Below are positions 17,992 to 27,984 of a stretch of DNA of 64,000 bases, in pieces. The DNA lies in NCBI GenBank assembly GCA_964493635.1, contig CAZBOW010000003.1, positions 62,001 to 126,000 on the forward strand, given 5' to 3'. The notes below the pieces were generated by a model. That model did not search any database and had not been told where the DNA came from. It saw only the letters and a list, made by a program, of their open reading frames with translations. Within the stretch, counting starts at the first letter, position 1. Every line of letters starts with the position of its first letter. Origin of the DNA: OLB6 sp964493635 (GTDB taxonomy: Bacteria > Bacteroidota > Ignavibacteria > Kapaibacteriales > Kapaibacteriaceae). The translations under genes were made by a program, and so were the position numbers.

Positions 17992-18678
17992 ATGCGATCG
18001 TTTGGCGAGGTTTGGAAATCCACGGTGTTCCAGAAGTGGGTCATGGCAGTGACTGGTATTCTGCTTGTGCTGTTCCTTGTGGGTCACTTGTCGGGCAACC
18101 TGCTGATCTTCCTCGGACCCGAGGCGATGAATAGCTATGCTCTCGGACTGAAGGAGCTCCTGCATGGGGCCGGCATCTGGATTGCCCGCATCGGCCTGCT
18201 GGTGATGTTCTTCCTGCACATTCGTGCTGGCATCATCCTTTCTGCGCGCAATCGTGCGTCGAAGGGAATCCGCAATGCGAAGACTGAGCCACGCGCTTCG
18301 ACGCTTGCATCGCGGTCGATGATCTATACGGGCCTGCTCATTGTTGTGTACGTGCTCTACCACTTGGCGCACTTTACATGGGGTGCGGTCCACGCCGAGT
18401 ACTACTCATACATCGACGCCGCCGGACGACATGATGTGTACCGGATGGTAGTTGAGAGCTTCCAGCAACCCTCCATCGTGGTGGCCTATGTTGTGGCCAT
18501 GATTGTAACCGGCCTGCACCTGAACCATGCCATTGCAAGTGCGTTTCAAACTCTCGGCGTGACACATCCTCGGTTTGCACCCATCATTCGATCCGTCGGA
18601 CCGCTCCTTGGTGCAGGACTCGCCCTTGGATTTATGGCCGTTCCGGTAGCGATTCTTCTGGGATTGGTAGGGGGCTAG
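17992..18678 (+). CDS. sdhC: Succinate dehydrogenase cytochrome b558 subunit
   Basis: 228 residues with five predicted membrane helices, the single-subunit di-heme b-type anchor found with B. subtilis/Bacteroidota-type complex II. FQKWVMAVTGILLVLFLVGH and HLSGNLLIFLG open the protein, and several helix-embedded histidines (for example in YHLAHFTWG and GLHLNHA) are candidate heme ligands. The ATG at 17992 is chosen because AGGAG at 17981-17985 sits 6 bases before it; a GTG two codons upstream is weaker. sdhA starts 94 bp later. The gene ends with GTAGGGGGCTAG, which includes the recurrent octamer. Confidence 0.95.
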   Translation: MRSFGEVWKSTVFQKWVMAVTGILLVLFLVGHLSGNLLIFLGPEAMNSYALGLKELLHGAGIWIARIGLLVMFFLHIRAGIILSARNRASKGIRNAKTEPRASTLASRSMIYTGLLIVVYVLYHLAHFTWGAVHAEYYSYIDAAGRHDVYRMVVESFQQPSIVVAYVVAMIVTGLHLNHAIASAFQTLGVTHPRFAPIIRSVGPLLGAGLALGFMAVPVAILLGLVGG

Positions 18679-18772
18679 GGTCCGGTTCGGTCGGAGCCTG
18701 ATGGTTCGGGGCTCACTGTTAGAGCTCATGGTTTTTGCGTCACGCGTCAACTTCGGAGACAACGGATACGTT

Positions 18773-20686
18773 ATGGAACTTCACAGTCATATTCCGTCTG
18801 GCCCGCTCGAACGGAAGTGGGAGAAGCATAAAGCTGATCTGAAGCTGGTCAACCCAGCGAACAAACGGAAATTCTCCGTCATCGTTGTTGGTACGGGCCT
18901 AGCAGGTGCATCGGCTGCGGCCACACTGGCAGAGCTGGGATATAACGTCACAGCGATCACCTACCACGACTCTCCACGCAGGGCGCACTCGATTGCTGCC
19001 CAAGGTGGAATCAACGCCGCGAAGAATTACCAGAACGATGGTGATTCCGTCTGGCGGCTGTTCTACGACACGATCAAGGGCGGCGACTTCCGTTCACGCG
19101 AAGCCAATGTGTACCGTTTGGCGGAAGTCAGTGCCAACATCATCGATCAGTGTGTTGCACAAGGCGTGCCATTTGCCCGGGAGTACGGTGGGTACCTTGC
19201 GAATCGCTCCTTCGGTGGCGCCCAGGTATCGCGCACGTTCTACGCCCGAGGACAGACGGGTCAGCAGTTGTTGCTGGGAGCCTACCAGGCCTTGTCGCGA
19301 CAGATTGGCCTCGGAAAGGTGAAGATGCTCAACCGCAAGGATATGATGGACGTTGTGGTCGTTGATGGCAAGGCCCGCGGCGTTGTCATCCGTGACATGC
19401 GTACGGGCGTCATCGAGACGGTAATGGGCGACGCCGTCGTGCTGGCCACGGGTGGGTACGGAAACGTGTTCTACCTGTCAACGAACGCAAAGGCCAGTAA
19501 CGTCACCGCAACCTTTCGCGCGTACAAGCGTGGTGCTGCCTTTGCCAATCCGTGCTTTACGCAGATCCACCCCACGTGCATTCCGCAGAGCGGTGATTAC
19601 CAGAGCAAACTCACGCTGATGTCCGAATCGTTGCGGAACGATGGTCGCATCTGGGTTCCGAAAAACCACGGCGATACCCGTGCACCGGGTGACATTCCCG
19701 AGCAGGATCGTGATTACTACCTCGAACGGAAGTACCCATCCTTTGGCAACTTGTCGCCTCGCGACATTGCCTCGCGTGCTGCAAAAGAGGCCTGTGACGA
19801 CGGTCGCGGAGTGGGCCCAGGTGGGAAGGGTGTCTATCTCGATTTCTCTGATGCGATCAACCGACTCGGTGCCAAGGTGATCGAAGATCGCTACGGCAAC
19901 CTGTTCGAAATGTACGAGCGGATCACGGGTGAGAATCCCTATGAAGTGCCGATGCGCATTTATCCCGCCGTGCACTACACCATGGGCGGGTTGTGGGTGG
20001 ACTACAACCTGATGTCGAACATTCCCGGCCTGTTCGTTCTTGGTGAAGCCAACTTCTCGGACCACGGTGCTAATCGTCTTGGCGCCTCGGCGCTGATGCA
20101 GGGTCTGGCCGATGGATACTTTGTGATACCGTACACCATCGGAGGCTATTTCGCCAAGGGTGGACTGTCGGCGGTGTCGTCGGACTCTCCGGAGGCCCGT
20201 CAGGCTGCCGCACAAGCAGCGGCAAAGGTGCAAGCACTACTCCAGATTAATGGCAAGCGCACGTCGCAGTCGTTCCACCGTGCCCTCGGCAAGATCATGT
20301 GGGAAAAGTGCGGCATGGCTCGCAACGCCAAGGGCCTGAACGAAGCCCTGCAGGAGATTCCTGCCTTGCGTGAAGAGTTCTGGTCGAATCTCACACTGCC
20401 GGGCAGCGGCGAACAACTGAACCAATCGCTCGACCACGCGTCGCGCGTGGCGGATTTCATGGAGTTTGCTGAACTGATGGTACGCGACGCACTGCAGCGC
20501 GAGGAGTCGTGCGGTGGGCATTTCCGCGAGGAGTACCAGACCGACGATGGCGAGGCACTTCGGAATGATGCGGACTATGCGTACGTCGCTGCGTGGGGAT
20601 ACACCGGTGACGGTTCTGCCCCGGCCCTCCACCGAGAGCCCCTTGAATTTGAAAATGTAGAATTGGCTACCCGGAGCTACAAGTAA
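18773..20686 (+). CDS. sdhA: Succinate dehydrogenase flavoprotein subunit
   Basis: 637 residues. It oxidises succinate to fumarate and passes electrons to SdhB. Features: dinucleotide fold VVGTGLAGASAA at about residues 38-49; His72 in RRAHSIAAQGGINAAK, the expected site of covalent FAD; the substrate/catalytic region HPTCIPQSG; VHYTMGGLWVD; and GANRLGASALMQG. The length and the GGG-poor middle match the Bacillus/Bacteroidota SdhA class rather than the proteobacterial one. The ATG at 18773 (MELHSH) is preferred over an upstream in-frame start at 18701. It overlaps sdhB by one base (TAATG), so they are translationally coupled. Confidence 0.96.
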   Translation: MELHSHIPSGPLERKWEKHKADLKLVNPANKRKFSVIVVGTGLAGASAAATLAELGYNVTAITYHDSPRRAHSIAAQGGINAAKNYQNDGDSVWRLFYDTIKGGDFRSREANVYRLAEVSANIIDQCVAQGVPFAREYGGYLANRSFGGAQVSRTFYARGQTGQQLLLGAYQALSRQIGLGKVKMLNRKDMMDVVVVDGKARGVVIRDMRTGVIETVMGDAVVLATGGYGNVFYLSTNAKASNVTATFRAYKRGAAFANPCFTQIHPTCIPQSGDYQSKLTLMSESLRNDGRIWVPKNHGDTRAPGDIPEQDRDYYLERKYPSFGNLSPRDIASRAAKEACDDGRGVGPGGKGVYLDFSDAINRLGAKVIEDRYGNLFEMYERITGENPYEVPMRIYPAVHYTMGGLWVDYNLMSNIPGLFVLGEANFSDHGANRLGASALMQGLADGYFVIPYTIGGYFAKGGLSAVSSDSPEARQAAAQAAAKVQALLQINGKRTSQSFHRALGKIMWEKCGMARNAKGLNEALQEIPALREEFWSNLTLPGSGEQLNQSLDHASRVADFMEFAELMVRDALQREESCGGHFREEYQTDDGEALRNDADYAYVAAWGYTGDGSAPALHREPLEFENVELATRSYK

Positions 20687-21435
20687 TGAAACTTCGCCTC
20701 CACATCTGGCGCCAAGCTGGTCCTTCGGATCAGGGCATGATGAAAACGTACGATCTGGACAATGTGTCGGAACACATGAGTTTTCTGGAGATGCTCGACG
20801 TTCTGAACGAACAGCTGTCCGAACGCGGTGAAGAGCCGGTTGCGTTCGAGCACGACTGTCGCGAGGGCATTTGCGGATCGTGCGGTATGGTGATTAATGG
20901 GCGGCCACATGGACCGCTGCCCCGCACGACCGCATGTCAGCTGCATATGCGCACGTTTAAGGACGGGGATGAGATCTACATCGAACCATGGCGGGCGCGT
21001 GCCTTTCCGGTAATTCGCGACTTGGTGGTGGACCGCTCGTCCTTCGATCGCATTATTCAGTCCGGCGGCTACGTATCGGTCAATACCGGTAACGCCCAAG
21101 ATGGTAATACGCTTCCCATCCCAAAGGTAGCGGCCGACAAGGCCATGGACGCCGCAGCCTGTATCGGCTGTGGTGCCTGTGTAGCGGCGTGTCCGAACTC
21201 ATCAGCGATGCTGTTTACGTCCGCAAAGGCCGGTCACCTGAGTATGCTTCCGCAGGGTCAAGCCGAGCGGTACAGTCGCGCCGAGAACATGGTGCTTACG
21301 ATGGATGCTGAAGGATTCGGTGCGTGCTCGAACCACTATGAATGCGAGGCGGCCTGTCCAAAGGGGATCTCGGCAGACTTCATTGCCCGCTTGAATCGCG
21401 ATTACGTCAAAGCGTCGATTGGGTCGGCGCGTTAG
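20686..21435 (+). CDS. sdhB: Succinate dehydrogenase iron-sulfur subunit
   Basis: 249 residues. The [2Fe-2S] motif CREGICGSCG with the distal Cys in TTACQL, the [4Fe-4S] motif CIGCGACVAACP and the third cluster set CSNHYECEAACP are all intact, so the protein should carry the three clusters that relay electrons from FAD to quinone. It starts on the last base of sdhA and its stop overlaps the convergent pdxJ stop by 4 bp. No terminator hairpin is visible between them. Confidence 0.96.
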   Translation: MKLRLHIWRQAGPSDQGMMKTYDLDNVSEHMSFLEMLDVLNEQLSERGEEPVAFEHDCREGICGSCGMVINGRPHGPLPRTTACQLHMRTFKDGDEIYIEPWRARAFPVIRDLVVDRSSFDRIIQSGGYVSVNTGNAQDGNTLPIPKVAADKAMDAAACIGCGACVAACPNSSAMLFTSAKAGHLSMLPQGQAERYSRAENMVLTMDAEGFGACSNHYECEAACPKGISADFIARLNRDYVKASIGSAR

Positions 21436-22148
21436 GGTATTCGCAGAACGGCCAAATAGTCTCGAACAGCCTGTTGCATTCCAACAAACAGCGCGTGTCC
21501 GATCAGGGCATGGCCGATCGACACTTCCGTGATCTGTGGTATGCGAGCAATTGCCGGTAGATTCCGAAGGTGAAGGCCATGTCCGGCAGTGACCGTCAGC
21601 CCGAGATCGAACGCCGTCTCGGCAGCACCACGGATTCGGACCAGTTGCCGGTCAATATCTGCCTGTCTTCGGGCATTCGCGTACAGACCGGTGTGGAGCT
21701 CAATCACACTGCAGCCTGTTCGCGCGGCGGCCTTGATATGGCTCTCCTCCGGCTCGACAAACAAGCTGACCTCAATACCACGCTCGGTAAAGGTCTGCAC
21801 CACATCGGCATAGTGCGATTCCAGCGTCAGGATGTCGAGCCCCCCTTCGGTTGTTCGCTCCTGCCGCTTTTCGGGAACCAGTGTCACGAGGTCGGGTTCG
21901 ATCTCCAAGGCGATGGCAATGATCTCAGCAGTGGCCGCCATCTCTAGGTCGAGCTTGGTTGTTAACACGTCCCGCAGCGCCCGAACGTCGCGATCATTCA
22001 CGTGTCGCCGATCCTCGCGCAGGTGACATACAATTCCTGATGCTCCAGCAAGTTCCGCCAGCACGGCGGCATGGACGGGGTCGGGTTCGATACCACCTCT
22101 GGCCTCGCGCACGGTGGCCACGTGGTCGATGTTAACGGCGAGATTCAT
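21432..22148 (-). CDS. pdxJ: Pyridoxine 5'-phosphate synthase
   Basis: 238 residues. It condenses 1-deoxyxylulose 5-phosphate with 3-amino-2-oxopropyl phosphate in the DXP-dependent vitamin B6 pathway. Family marks: VNIDHVATVREARGG at the N-terminus, CHLREDRRHV, LVPEKRQERTTEGGLD, ELHTGLYA, and TAGHGLHLRN, which contains the catalytic His. The ATG at 22148 gives the canonical MNLAVNIDH start; the longer frame to 22256 runs into the divergent gene. No pdxA is nearby. Confidence 0.97.
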   Translation of the reverse strand: MNLAVNIDHVATVREARGGIEPDPVHAAVLAELAGASGIVCHLREDRRHVNDRDVRALRDVLTTKLDLEMAATAEIIAIALEIEPDLVTLVPEKRQERTTEGGLDILTLESHYADVVQTFTERGIEVSLFVEPEESHIKAAARTGCSVIELHTGLYANARRQADIDRQLVRIRGAAETAFDLGLTVTAGHGLHLRNLPAIARIPQITEVSIGHALIGHALFVGMQQAVRDYLAVLRIP

Positions 22149-22250
22149 AAGGATGTAATCACTATCTTTAGTATCGATGTAACTATCGACGGACTGTCGA
22201 GTTTTACTCATCGGCAAGTTAACGAACGTATCATCTCCAGCTGTACTGCT

Positions 22251-25200
22251 ATGCAATGTACCTCACGCCGTACCTCACGCCGTACCTCACGCCGTACCTC
22301 ACGGCTCCGCGCCATGATTGTAGCCTTCGGTGCTCCGCTCCTGGTTGCGATGTTTTCCATTCAAGCCATGGCTACCGTGCTGCCTCGGGTTCACGGATTT
22401 GTTCCCAACGAGGGACAGTGGCCGAGTGAGGTGCTGTTCTTGAGCCGCTCGCACGGGTTGAACGTGTGGGTGACGCGAACCGGGATGGTGTTTGACCAGT
22501 ACCGCATGGTTGACCGCCAGCGCGAGGGTCATGTGCTCCGCCTATCGTGGACGAACGGCCGTGCACTATCGGCCCCGGTGTCGGTTGACCGGTCATCGAT
22601 GCAGGTGAATATGTTTGGTGCTGGTGACCAATGGCACACGGCCATGCCGGTGATGAACGGCATGCGCTTCGATGACGTCTGGGAGGGGATCGACCTGATC
22701 TACTACCTCGATGCTGATGGTAACGTTCGGTATGATTTTGATGTACAGCCGGGCGCAAGTCTGCAAGAAGTTGGGTTTGCGGTGCAAGGGGATCTCGGAA
22801 TGACGATCGAACCTACCGATGTTACCCTTAAGACCTCCGTTGGGTCGGTTTCGATGGGCGATCTCTTCGCCTACGTTCTTGGACGAAAGTCCATGCAGAC
22901 GCAGGCTCTGTTCTCAGCAGCGTCGAATGGTGTGAGTTTCCGCGTCCCCCAATGGACTGGTACCGTTCCGCTGCGTGTGGATCCCGTTGTGTCCGGCACC
23001 TTTGTTGGCGGCCAGAGCGATGCCGACGTCCTTGCGGTGCGTACCGTCAGTGACGGCGTGATTGTTGCAGGCTGGACCTCGGGCATCGACTTCCCAACAG
23101 AGGTTGGCGCCTATCGCTCGGATATGTTCGGTGCTCGCGACGTTTTCGTTGCCAAGTTCACATTTGATCTCTCGGAGGTGCTAGCCTACACGTACTATGG
23201 CGGTGGGAAGGACGACCTTCTGACGGCCATGGATGTGGATCAGGACGGCAACATTTACATCACCGGGGAAACGCTGTCGAATAACTTGCCGACGTCGGTG
23301 GGTGCTGTAGGTCAGGCCTATGTGGCCGATATCGACGCCTTCATTGCCAGCTTCACGCCCGATCTCAAAACGCTCCGGTATTCCACCTACATCGGTGGCA
23401 ACAAGGATGAAAAGCCCAAGGCCATCGTGAGCTATACGGATGGCAGCGTCTACGTGGCTGGCGGTACAACGTCCAATGCATCGTTCCCGGTCAAGGTTGC
23501 CCATCAGTCCACCTTGGGAGGGCAGGAGGACGGCTTCCTGCTTCGCTTGAATGCTACTGGTGGCACGCTGTTGTTCTGCACCTACTACGGTAAGTCCGGG
23601 ATTGAGTCCTTCCAAGGCCTTGCCGTGGACAACTCGGGATCGCCGTTCGTTACCGGAGCGACCTCGTCTTCGGACTTTGAAACAGCGCCAACGCCAGGAC
23701 GTTGGGGTTCCCGTACACGATTGCCGTACGACCGTACCTACAACGACGGCCCAACAGATGCGTTTCTGATCAAGTTTTTCCCTGACGGTACCCTGTCGAA
23801 GGCCGACGACGGCACATTCTCAACGTTCTTTGGTGGTCGTGGGGCCGACGCCGGCAGGGGGGTCTTTGTTGATGACCTCGGACGGCCTACGGTTGTTGGT
23901 GTTACCAACTCCGATAACATCCCGGCTGATGGTGGCCTGAATGCAAATGCCATTGGAGGTCAGGACATCTTCATCGTGACCTTCACCGATGACGGACGTG
24001 GCATCACGGGTTGTACCTACTTTGGCGGTACCAACGATGACGATGTTCGCGGCATTATCGCCGATCCGTTCCGGAATGCCACGATGATGTTCGGATCGAC
24101 AAAATCGGGTGATTTCCCTGTTGCTGGGGTTGGCACCAACACCACGCGTCGTGGAGTCTCCGACGGTTTTATCGCGGCGGTCAATACAGCATCAAATCAA
24201 TACATCACGTTGGTAGGGGGCGTTGGGCCGGATGAGATCATCAGTGCCCATTCGGATGCATTGGGCGACTACTACTACGTGCTCGAGAGTGAGTCACCAG
24301 ACTTGTACACGGGGCGCACCTCATGGATGCGAACACAACCCGAGGGAACATCTGGGTACGTTGGCAAATGGTCCGATGGCGACATTGTTCTGTCGTCGCC
24401 CTCCGGGGGAGAAGTCTGGTGTAAGGGTTCCACGCGCGGAATTTCGTGGTCGGCCATCGCAATGCGCAGTGACGACCGCTATACCGTTGAGCTGTCGAAT
24501 GACGGCGGTGTGACATGGACCGAGGTGGCCAAGAATCTTTCATCGACATCCTATCAGTGGCAGATTCCGGCTGGTCTATCGACGGACGCCGAATACATTG
24601 CCCGCGTTCGCAGCGGACGCGGTCACGCCACAGAGTCCAAGACCTTCCTGCTGGCCGAGCCCCCTTCCATCACCACACAACCAACGAACGTAGCCGGATG
24701 CGAGGGAAGTGCGGTCGAACTTCGGGTTGAGGCAGCCGGTGCGCAGCTTCGGTACCAGTGGCGAAAGAACGGGCAGAACATCAATGGAGCAACGTCGGCC
24801 GTGTACCAAATCCCAGCGTTGTCGACCGGCAATGTTGGTTCGTACGACGTGATCGTAACAGGATCGTGCAATCCCAACGTCACGAGCTCGGCCGTTACCG
24901 TACAGGTTGATCCGGNNNNNNNNNNNNNNNNNNNNNNNNNNNNNNNNNNNNNNNNNNNNNNNNNNNNNNNNNNNNNNNNNNNNNNNNNNNNNNNNNNNNN
25001 NNNNNNNNNNNNNNNGGATCGTGCAATCCCAACGTCACGAGCTCGGCCGTTACCGTACAGGTTGATCCGGCTACGGCGGTAACCAAACAGCCGGAGAACG
25101 TCACCGTGGATACGGGCAAGGAGATTGTGCTCTCGGTAACTGCCGCTGGTGGCAACCTGTCGTACCAGTGGATGAAGGATGGTTCAGAGATCGCCGGAGC

Positions 25201-25612
25201 TACAGAGGCAACCTATCGCATTACTGCAGCGGGTGAGTCGGATGCTGGTTCTTATATGTGTACCGTCGCTGGTACCTGTGGCGAGGTAACGTCCCAAGCC
25301 GCAACCGTAGAAGTTCGTCCTGCGACCTCGGTTCTCGAGGATGTTGTAGCGGACTACTCCCTGCGAGTTCTGGGTCCTACGCCGTCGTCCAGTGTTGTCA
25401 ATATCGAGTTGAGCGCCCCACGGTCAACGACGGCAACAGTACGATTGGTAGATCTCCATGGCACGGCTACGGCACTCGTTCAAAGCTTAGAGGTTGCAGG
25501 TGGAGTGCAGACGATGGCATTGGACGTAACATCGGTTGTCTCTGGCGCCTATGGACTGGAGATTGTTCTTGATGGTCGAGTACTGCGGAGCATGTTGCTC
25601 ATAGAGCGATAG
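22251..25612 (+). CDS. SBBP-repeat/Ig-like surface protein with T9SS sorting domain
   Basis: 1068 residues after collapsing the false gap at 24916-25015 (the frame then reads straight through). The N-terminus is MQC followed by three TSRR repeats and TSRL, then a hydrophobic signal segment (MIVAFGAPLLVAMFSIQAMA). A DUF7948-like domain follows (FVPNEGQWPSEVLFLSR ... WEGIDLIYY), then SBBP repeats (TYYGGGKDDLLTAMDVDQDG, YFGGTNDDDVRGI), an unusual middle module (SPSGGEVWCKGSTRGISWS), and two Ig-like domains with GSYDVIV and GSYMCTV. A T9SS sorting domain ends in RSMLLIER. ATG 22251 is chosen; ATG 22314 is an alternative that would leave the repeats outside the protein. A hairpin terminator follows. 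Confidence 0.85.
22259..22306 (+). repeat. 12-bp tandem repeat, four copies, in a signal-peptide region
   Basis: The unit GTACCTCACGCC occurs four times head to tail (the last copy varies in its final bases). If the ATG at 22251 is used, each unit adds Thr-Ser-Arg-Arg to the positively charged n-region of the signal peptide. If ATG 22314 is used, the array lies just upstream of the start codon. Because the unit is a multiple of three, copy-number change would not break the frame. Confidence 0.9.
24861..25070. other. False scaffold gap with identical 55-bp contig ends
   Basis: Bases 24861-24915 and 25016-25070 are identical (both start GGATCGTGCA and end GTTGATCCGG) and flank 100 N. Removing one copy plus the Ns (155 bp) puts the two halves of the SBBP-repeat gene into one frame. 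Confidence 0.95.
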
Positions 25613-25638
25613 ATCGTCACGTGTACGGAAACAATGGG

Positions 25639-25678
25639 AACGCCACTGAAGGTCAACTTTAGTGGCGTTTCTCGTTTT
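25639..25678 (+). terminator. Rho-independent terminator after the SBBP-repeat gene
   Basis: Perfect 9-bp stem AACGCCACT (25639-25647) and AGTGGCGTT (25661-25669) with a 13-nt loop, followed by TCTCGTTTT. It sits 27 bp after the stop and about 65 bp before the suf promoter, so it would isolate the two units. Confidence 0.7.
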
Positions 25679-25705
25679 GGGAACCCTGCGGAGGCAAACG
25701 CGGTT

Positions 25706-25733
25706 ATATCGGACCAAAATGGTCGTATATTTG
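25706..25733 (+). promoter_or_regulatory. suf promoter -7 box with overlapping 25-bp IscR-like operator
   Basis: TATATTTG at 25726-25733 matches the Bacteroidota -7 box TAnnTTTG, 29 bp before sufB. Bases 25706-25730 form an imperfect palindrome: left arm ATATCGGACCA, spacer AAA, right arm TGGTCGTATAT; 9 of 11 arm positions pair. Spacing and key bases (ATA-N3-GAC-N7-GTC-N3-TAT) follow the type 1 IscR site known from E. coli. The right arm overlaps the -7 box, so a bound regulator would block transcription. An Rrf2-family regulator with three cysteines is encoded within the operon at 31773. No clear -33 TTG was found. Confidence 0.7.
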
Positions 25734-25762
25734 TGCCTCTCCACACCACTGAATAGGGTTCC

Positions 25763-27217
25763 ATGTCCGACGTCCCAGACTCCCAGCACGTGTTGGACGA
25801 TGTTGTCCAACGCGAGTACCAGTATGGCTTTAGCTCCGACATCGAACAGGAGTTGCTCGAAAAAGGCCTCACTGAGGACACCGTCCGATTCATCTCGGCG
25901 AAGAAAAACGAGCCAGAGTGGATGTTAGAGTGGCGCCTGAATGCATTTCGAACCTGGCAGCGCATGACGGAGCCAACGTGGCCCAACGTGACGTATCCGG
26001 TCATCGACTTTCAGGAGATCATCTACTGGGCAGCCCCAAAGAAGAAGGAGGGCCCCGCCTCCTTAGACGATGTTGATCCTGAGCTCCTTGCCACCTTTGA
26101 GAAGCTCGGCATCCCGCTGGACGAGCAAAAAATGCTCACCGGAGTGGCGGTGGACGCCGTCCTCGATTCGGTGTCGGTAAAGACGACCTTCCAGGAAGCG
26201 CTCAAGAAGGAAGGTGTGATTTTTTGCCCGATGTCCGAGGCCATTCAGGAGCATCCCGACCTTGTGCGCAAGTACTTGGGTTCGGTTGTACCGGTAAGTG
26301 ACAACTTCTATGCTGCACTCAACTCCGCTGTGTTCAGCGACGGCTCGTTCGTCTACATTCCCAAGGGCGTTCGGTGCCCGATGGAGTTGAGCACGTATTT
26401 CCGCATCAATGCCCGTAATACCGGACAGTTCGAGCGAACGTTGATTATTGCCGATGAAGCGTCGTATGTGAGCTACCTTGAGGGCTGCACCGCTCCGCAG
26501 CGCGATGAGAACCAGCTCCACGCAGCCGTCGTGGAGTTGGTAGCGCACCAAGATGCAGAGATCAAGTACTCTACCGTCCAGAACTGGTATCCTGGCGACG
26601 CCGAGGGGAAGGGTGGCATCTACAACTTCGTTACCAAGCGGGGAATCTGTGAGGGGGCTCGCAGTAAGATCTCATGGACCCAGGTGGAGACCGGCTCGGC
26701 CGTCACGTGGAAGTATCCCAGCTGTATCCTCAAGGGAGATCACTCCATTGGAGAGTTCTACAGTGTAGCCGTCACGAATCACTACCAGCAGGCCGATACC
26801 GGAACAAAGATGATCCACATCGGTAAGAACACGCGGTCGCGGATCGTCTCGAAGGGGATCTCTGCCGGGAGGTCGCAGAATTCGTATCGAGGCTTGGTCC
26901 GGATGAATGCCACGGCTACGAACGGGTGGAACTACTCCCAGTGCGACTCGCTGCTGATTGGAGATCAGTGCGGAGCTCACACCTTCCCCTATCTCGAAAC
27001 AGCAAATAGCACGGCGACGGTGGAGCACGAGGCTACAACGTCCAAGATTGGTGAAGACATGCTGTTCTACTGTAATCAACGAGGAATCGACACCGAAGCT
27101 GCCGTGGCGCTGATCGTCAACGGCTATGCCCGTGATGTCATCAATCAGCTTCCGATGGAGTTCGCCGTGGAAGCGCAGAAACTGCTCGCAATATCTCTGG
27201 AAGGAAGCGTAGGCTAA
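25763..27217 (+). CDS. sufB: Fe-S cluster assembly scaffold protein SufB
   Basis: 484 residues, normal for SufB. With SufC and SufD it forms the SufBC2D scaffold that builds Fe-S clusters. Family marks: EPEWMLEWRLNAFRTW near the N-terminus, YIPKGVRCPMELSTYFRIN, GCTAP, YSTVQNWYPGD, KGISAGRSQNSYRGLV, and C-D-S-L-L-I-G. The C-terminal part has F-Y-C-N-Q-R-G-I-D. The C-terminal conserved cysteine used for sulfur transfer is likely the one in SQCDSLL. First gene of the operon; overlaps sufC by one base. Confidence 0.97.
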   Translation: MSDVPDSQHVLDDVVQREYQYGFSSDIEQELLEKGLTEDTVRFISAKKNEPEWMLEWRLNAFRTWQRMTEPTWPNVTYPVIDFQEIIYWAAPKKKEGPASLDDVDPELLATFEKLGIPLDEQKMLTGVAVDAVLDSVSVKTTFQEALKKEGVIFCPMSEAIQEHPDLVRKYLGSVVPVSDNFYAALNSAVFSDGSFVYIPKGVRCPMELSTYFRINARNTGQFERTLIIADEASYVSYLEGCTAPQRDENQLHAAVVELVAHQDAEIKYSTVQNWYPGDAEGKGGIYNFVTKRGICEGARSKISWTQVETGSAVTWKYPSCILKGDHSIGEFYSVAVTNHYQQADTGTKMIHIGKNTRSRIVSKGISAGRSQNSYRGLVRMNATATNGWNYSQCDSLLIGDQCGAHTFPYLETANSTATVEHEATTSKIGEDMLFYCNQRGIDTEAAVALIVNGYARDVINQLPMEFAVEAQKLLAISLEGSVG

Positions 27218-27984
27218 TGAAACCGATTCTTGAAATCACGAACCTGCATGCCAGTATCGACGGCACCGAGATCCTGAAGGGGATTAATCTTACTATCCAG
27301 CCGGGAGAGGTCCATGCGGTGATGGGGCCGAATGGCTCAGGAAAGAGCACGCTGGCAAGCGTTCTGGCCGGCCGCCAAGAGTATACCGTTACCGAAGGGA
27401 CCGTGGTGTTCCACGGTAATGATCTCTTGGAGATGTCGCCTGAAGACCGGGCACGCGAGGGGCTGTTCCTAGCGTTTCAGTATCCGGTGGAGATCCCCGG
27501 TGTGTCGACGGCCAACTTTCTGAAGTCGGCAGTACAAGCGCAACGGGCTCATCGTGGACTGCCACCGTTGGAGCCCGCAGAATTCTTGGCACTCATGAAG
27601 GAGCGGATGTCGCTGGTGGAAATGAATCCCGCTTTTCTGCAACGTTCACTCAATGAGGGCTTTTCCGGCGGTGAAAAGAAGCGCAATGAGATCTTCCAGA
27701 TGGCCATGCTGGAACCTTCACTGGCAATCCTTGATGAAACGGACTCGGGTTTGGACATCGATGCCTTACGCATTGTTGCCAATGGTGTGAACGCCCAGCG
27801 GACTCCGGAAAATGGAATGATCGTGATTACCCACTACCAGCGCTTGCTCAACTACATTGTTCCGGATGTTGTGCACGTGCTGTGGAACGGACGGATTGTG
27901 CGAACGGGCGGAAAGGATCTTGCGCTCACGCTAGAAGAGCGTGGATACGATTGGATCAAAACCGATACCGCGGTGGAGGCCTGA
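27217..27984 (+). CDS. sufC: Fe-S cluster assembly ATPase SufC
   Basis: 255 residues. Cytoplasmic ABC-type ATPase of the SufBC2D complex. Walker A GPNGSGKST, the SufC-type signature FSGGEKKRNEI and Walker B LAILDETDSGLD are seen; ITHYQRLL carries the switch histidine. It begins on the last base of sufB and ends on the first base of sufD's ATG, so translation of the three is coupled in the usual B-C-D order. Confidence 0.98.
   Translation: MKPILEITNLHASIDGTEILKGINLTIQPGEVHAVMGPNGSGKSTLASVLAGRQEYTVTEGTVVFHGNDLLEMSPEDRAREGLFLAFQYPVEIPGVSTANFLKSAVQAQRAHRGLPPLEPAEFLALMKERMSLVEMNPAFLQRSLNEGFSGGEKKRNEIFQMAMLEPSLAILDETDSGLDIDALRIVANGVNAQRTPENGMIVITHYQRLLNYIVPDVVHVLWNGRIVRTGGKDLALTLEERGYDWIKTDTAVEA

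Noticed and set aside
22259..22306. Possible CRISPR-like array
   Set aside because: The 12-bp units are directly adjacent with no spacers, and no cas genes are present.
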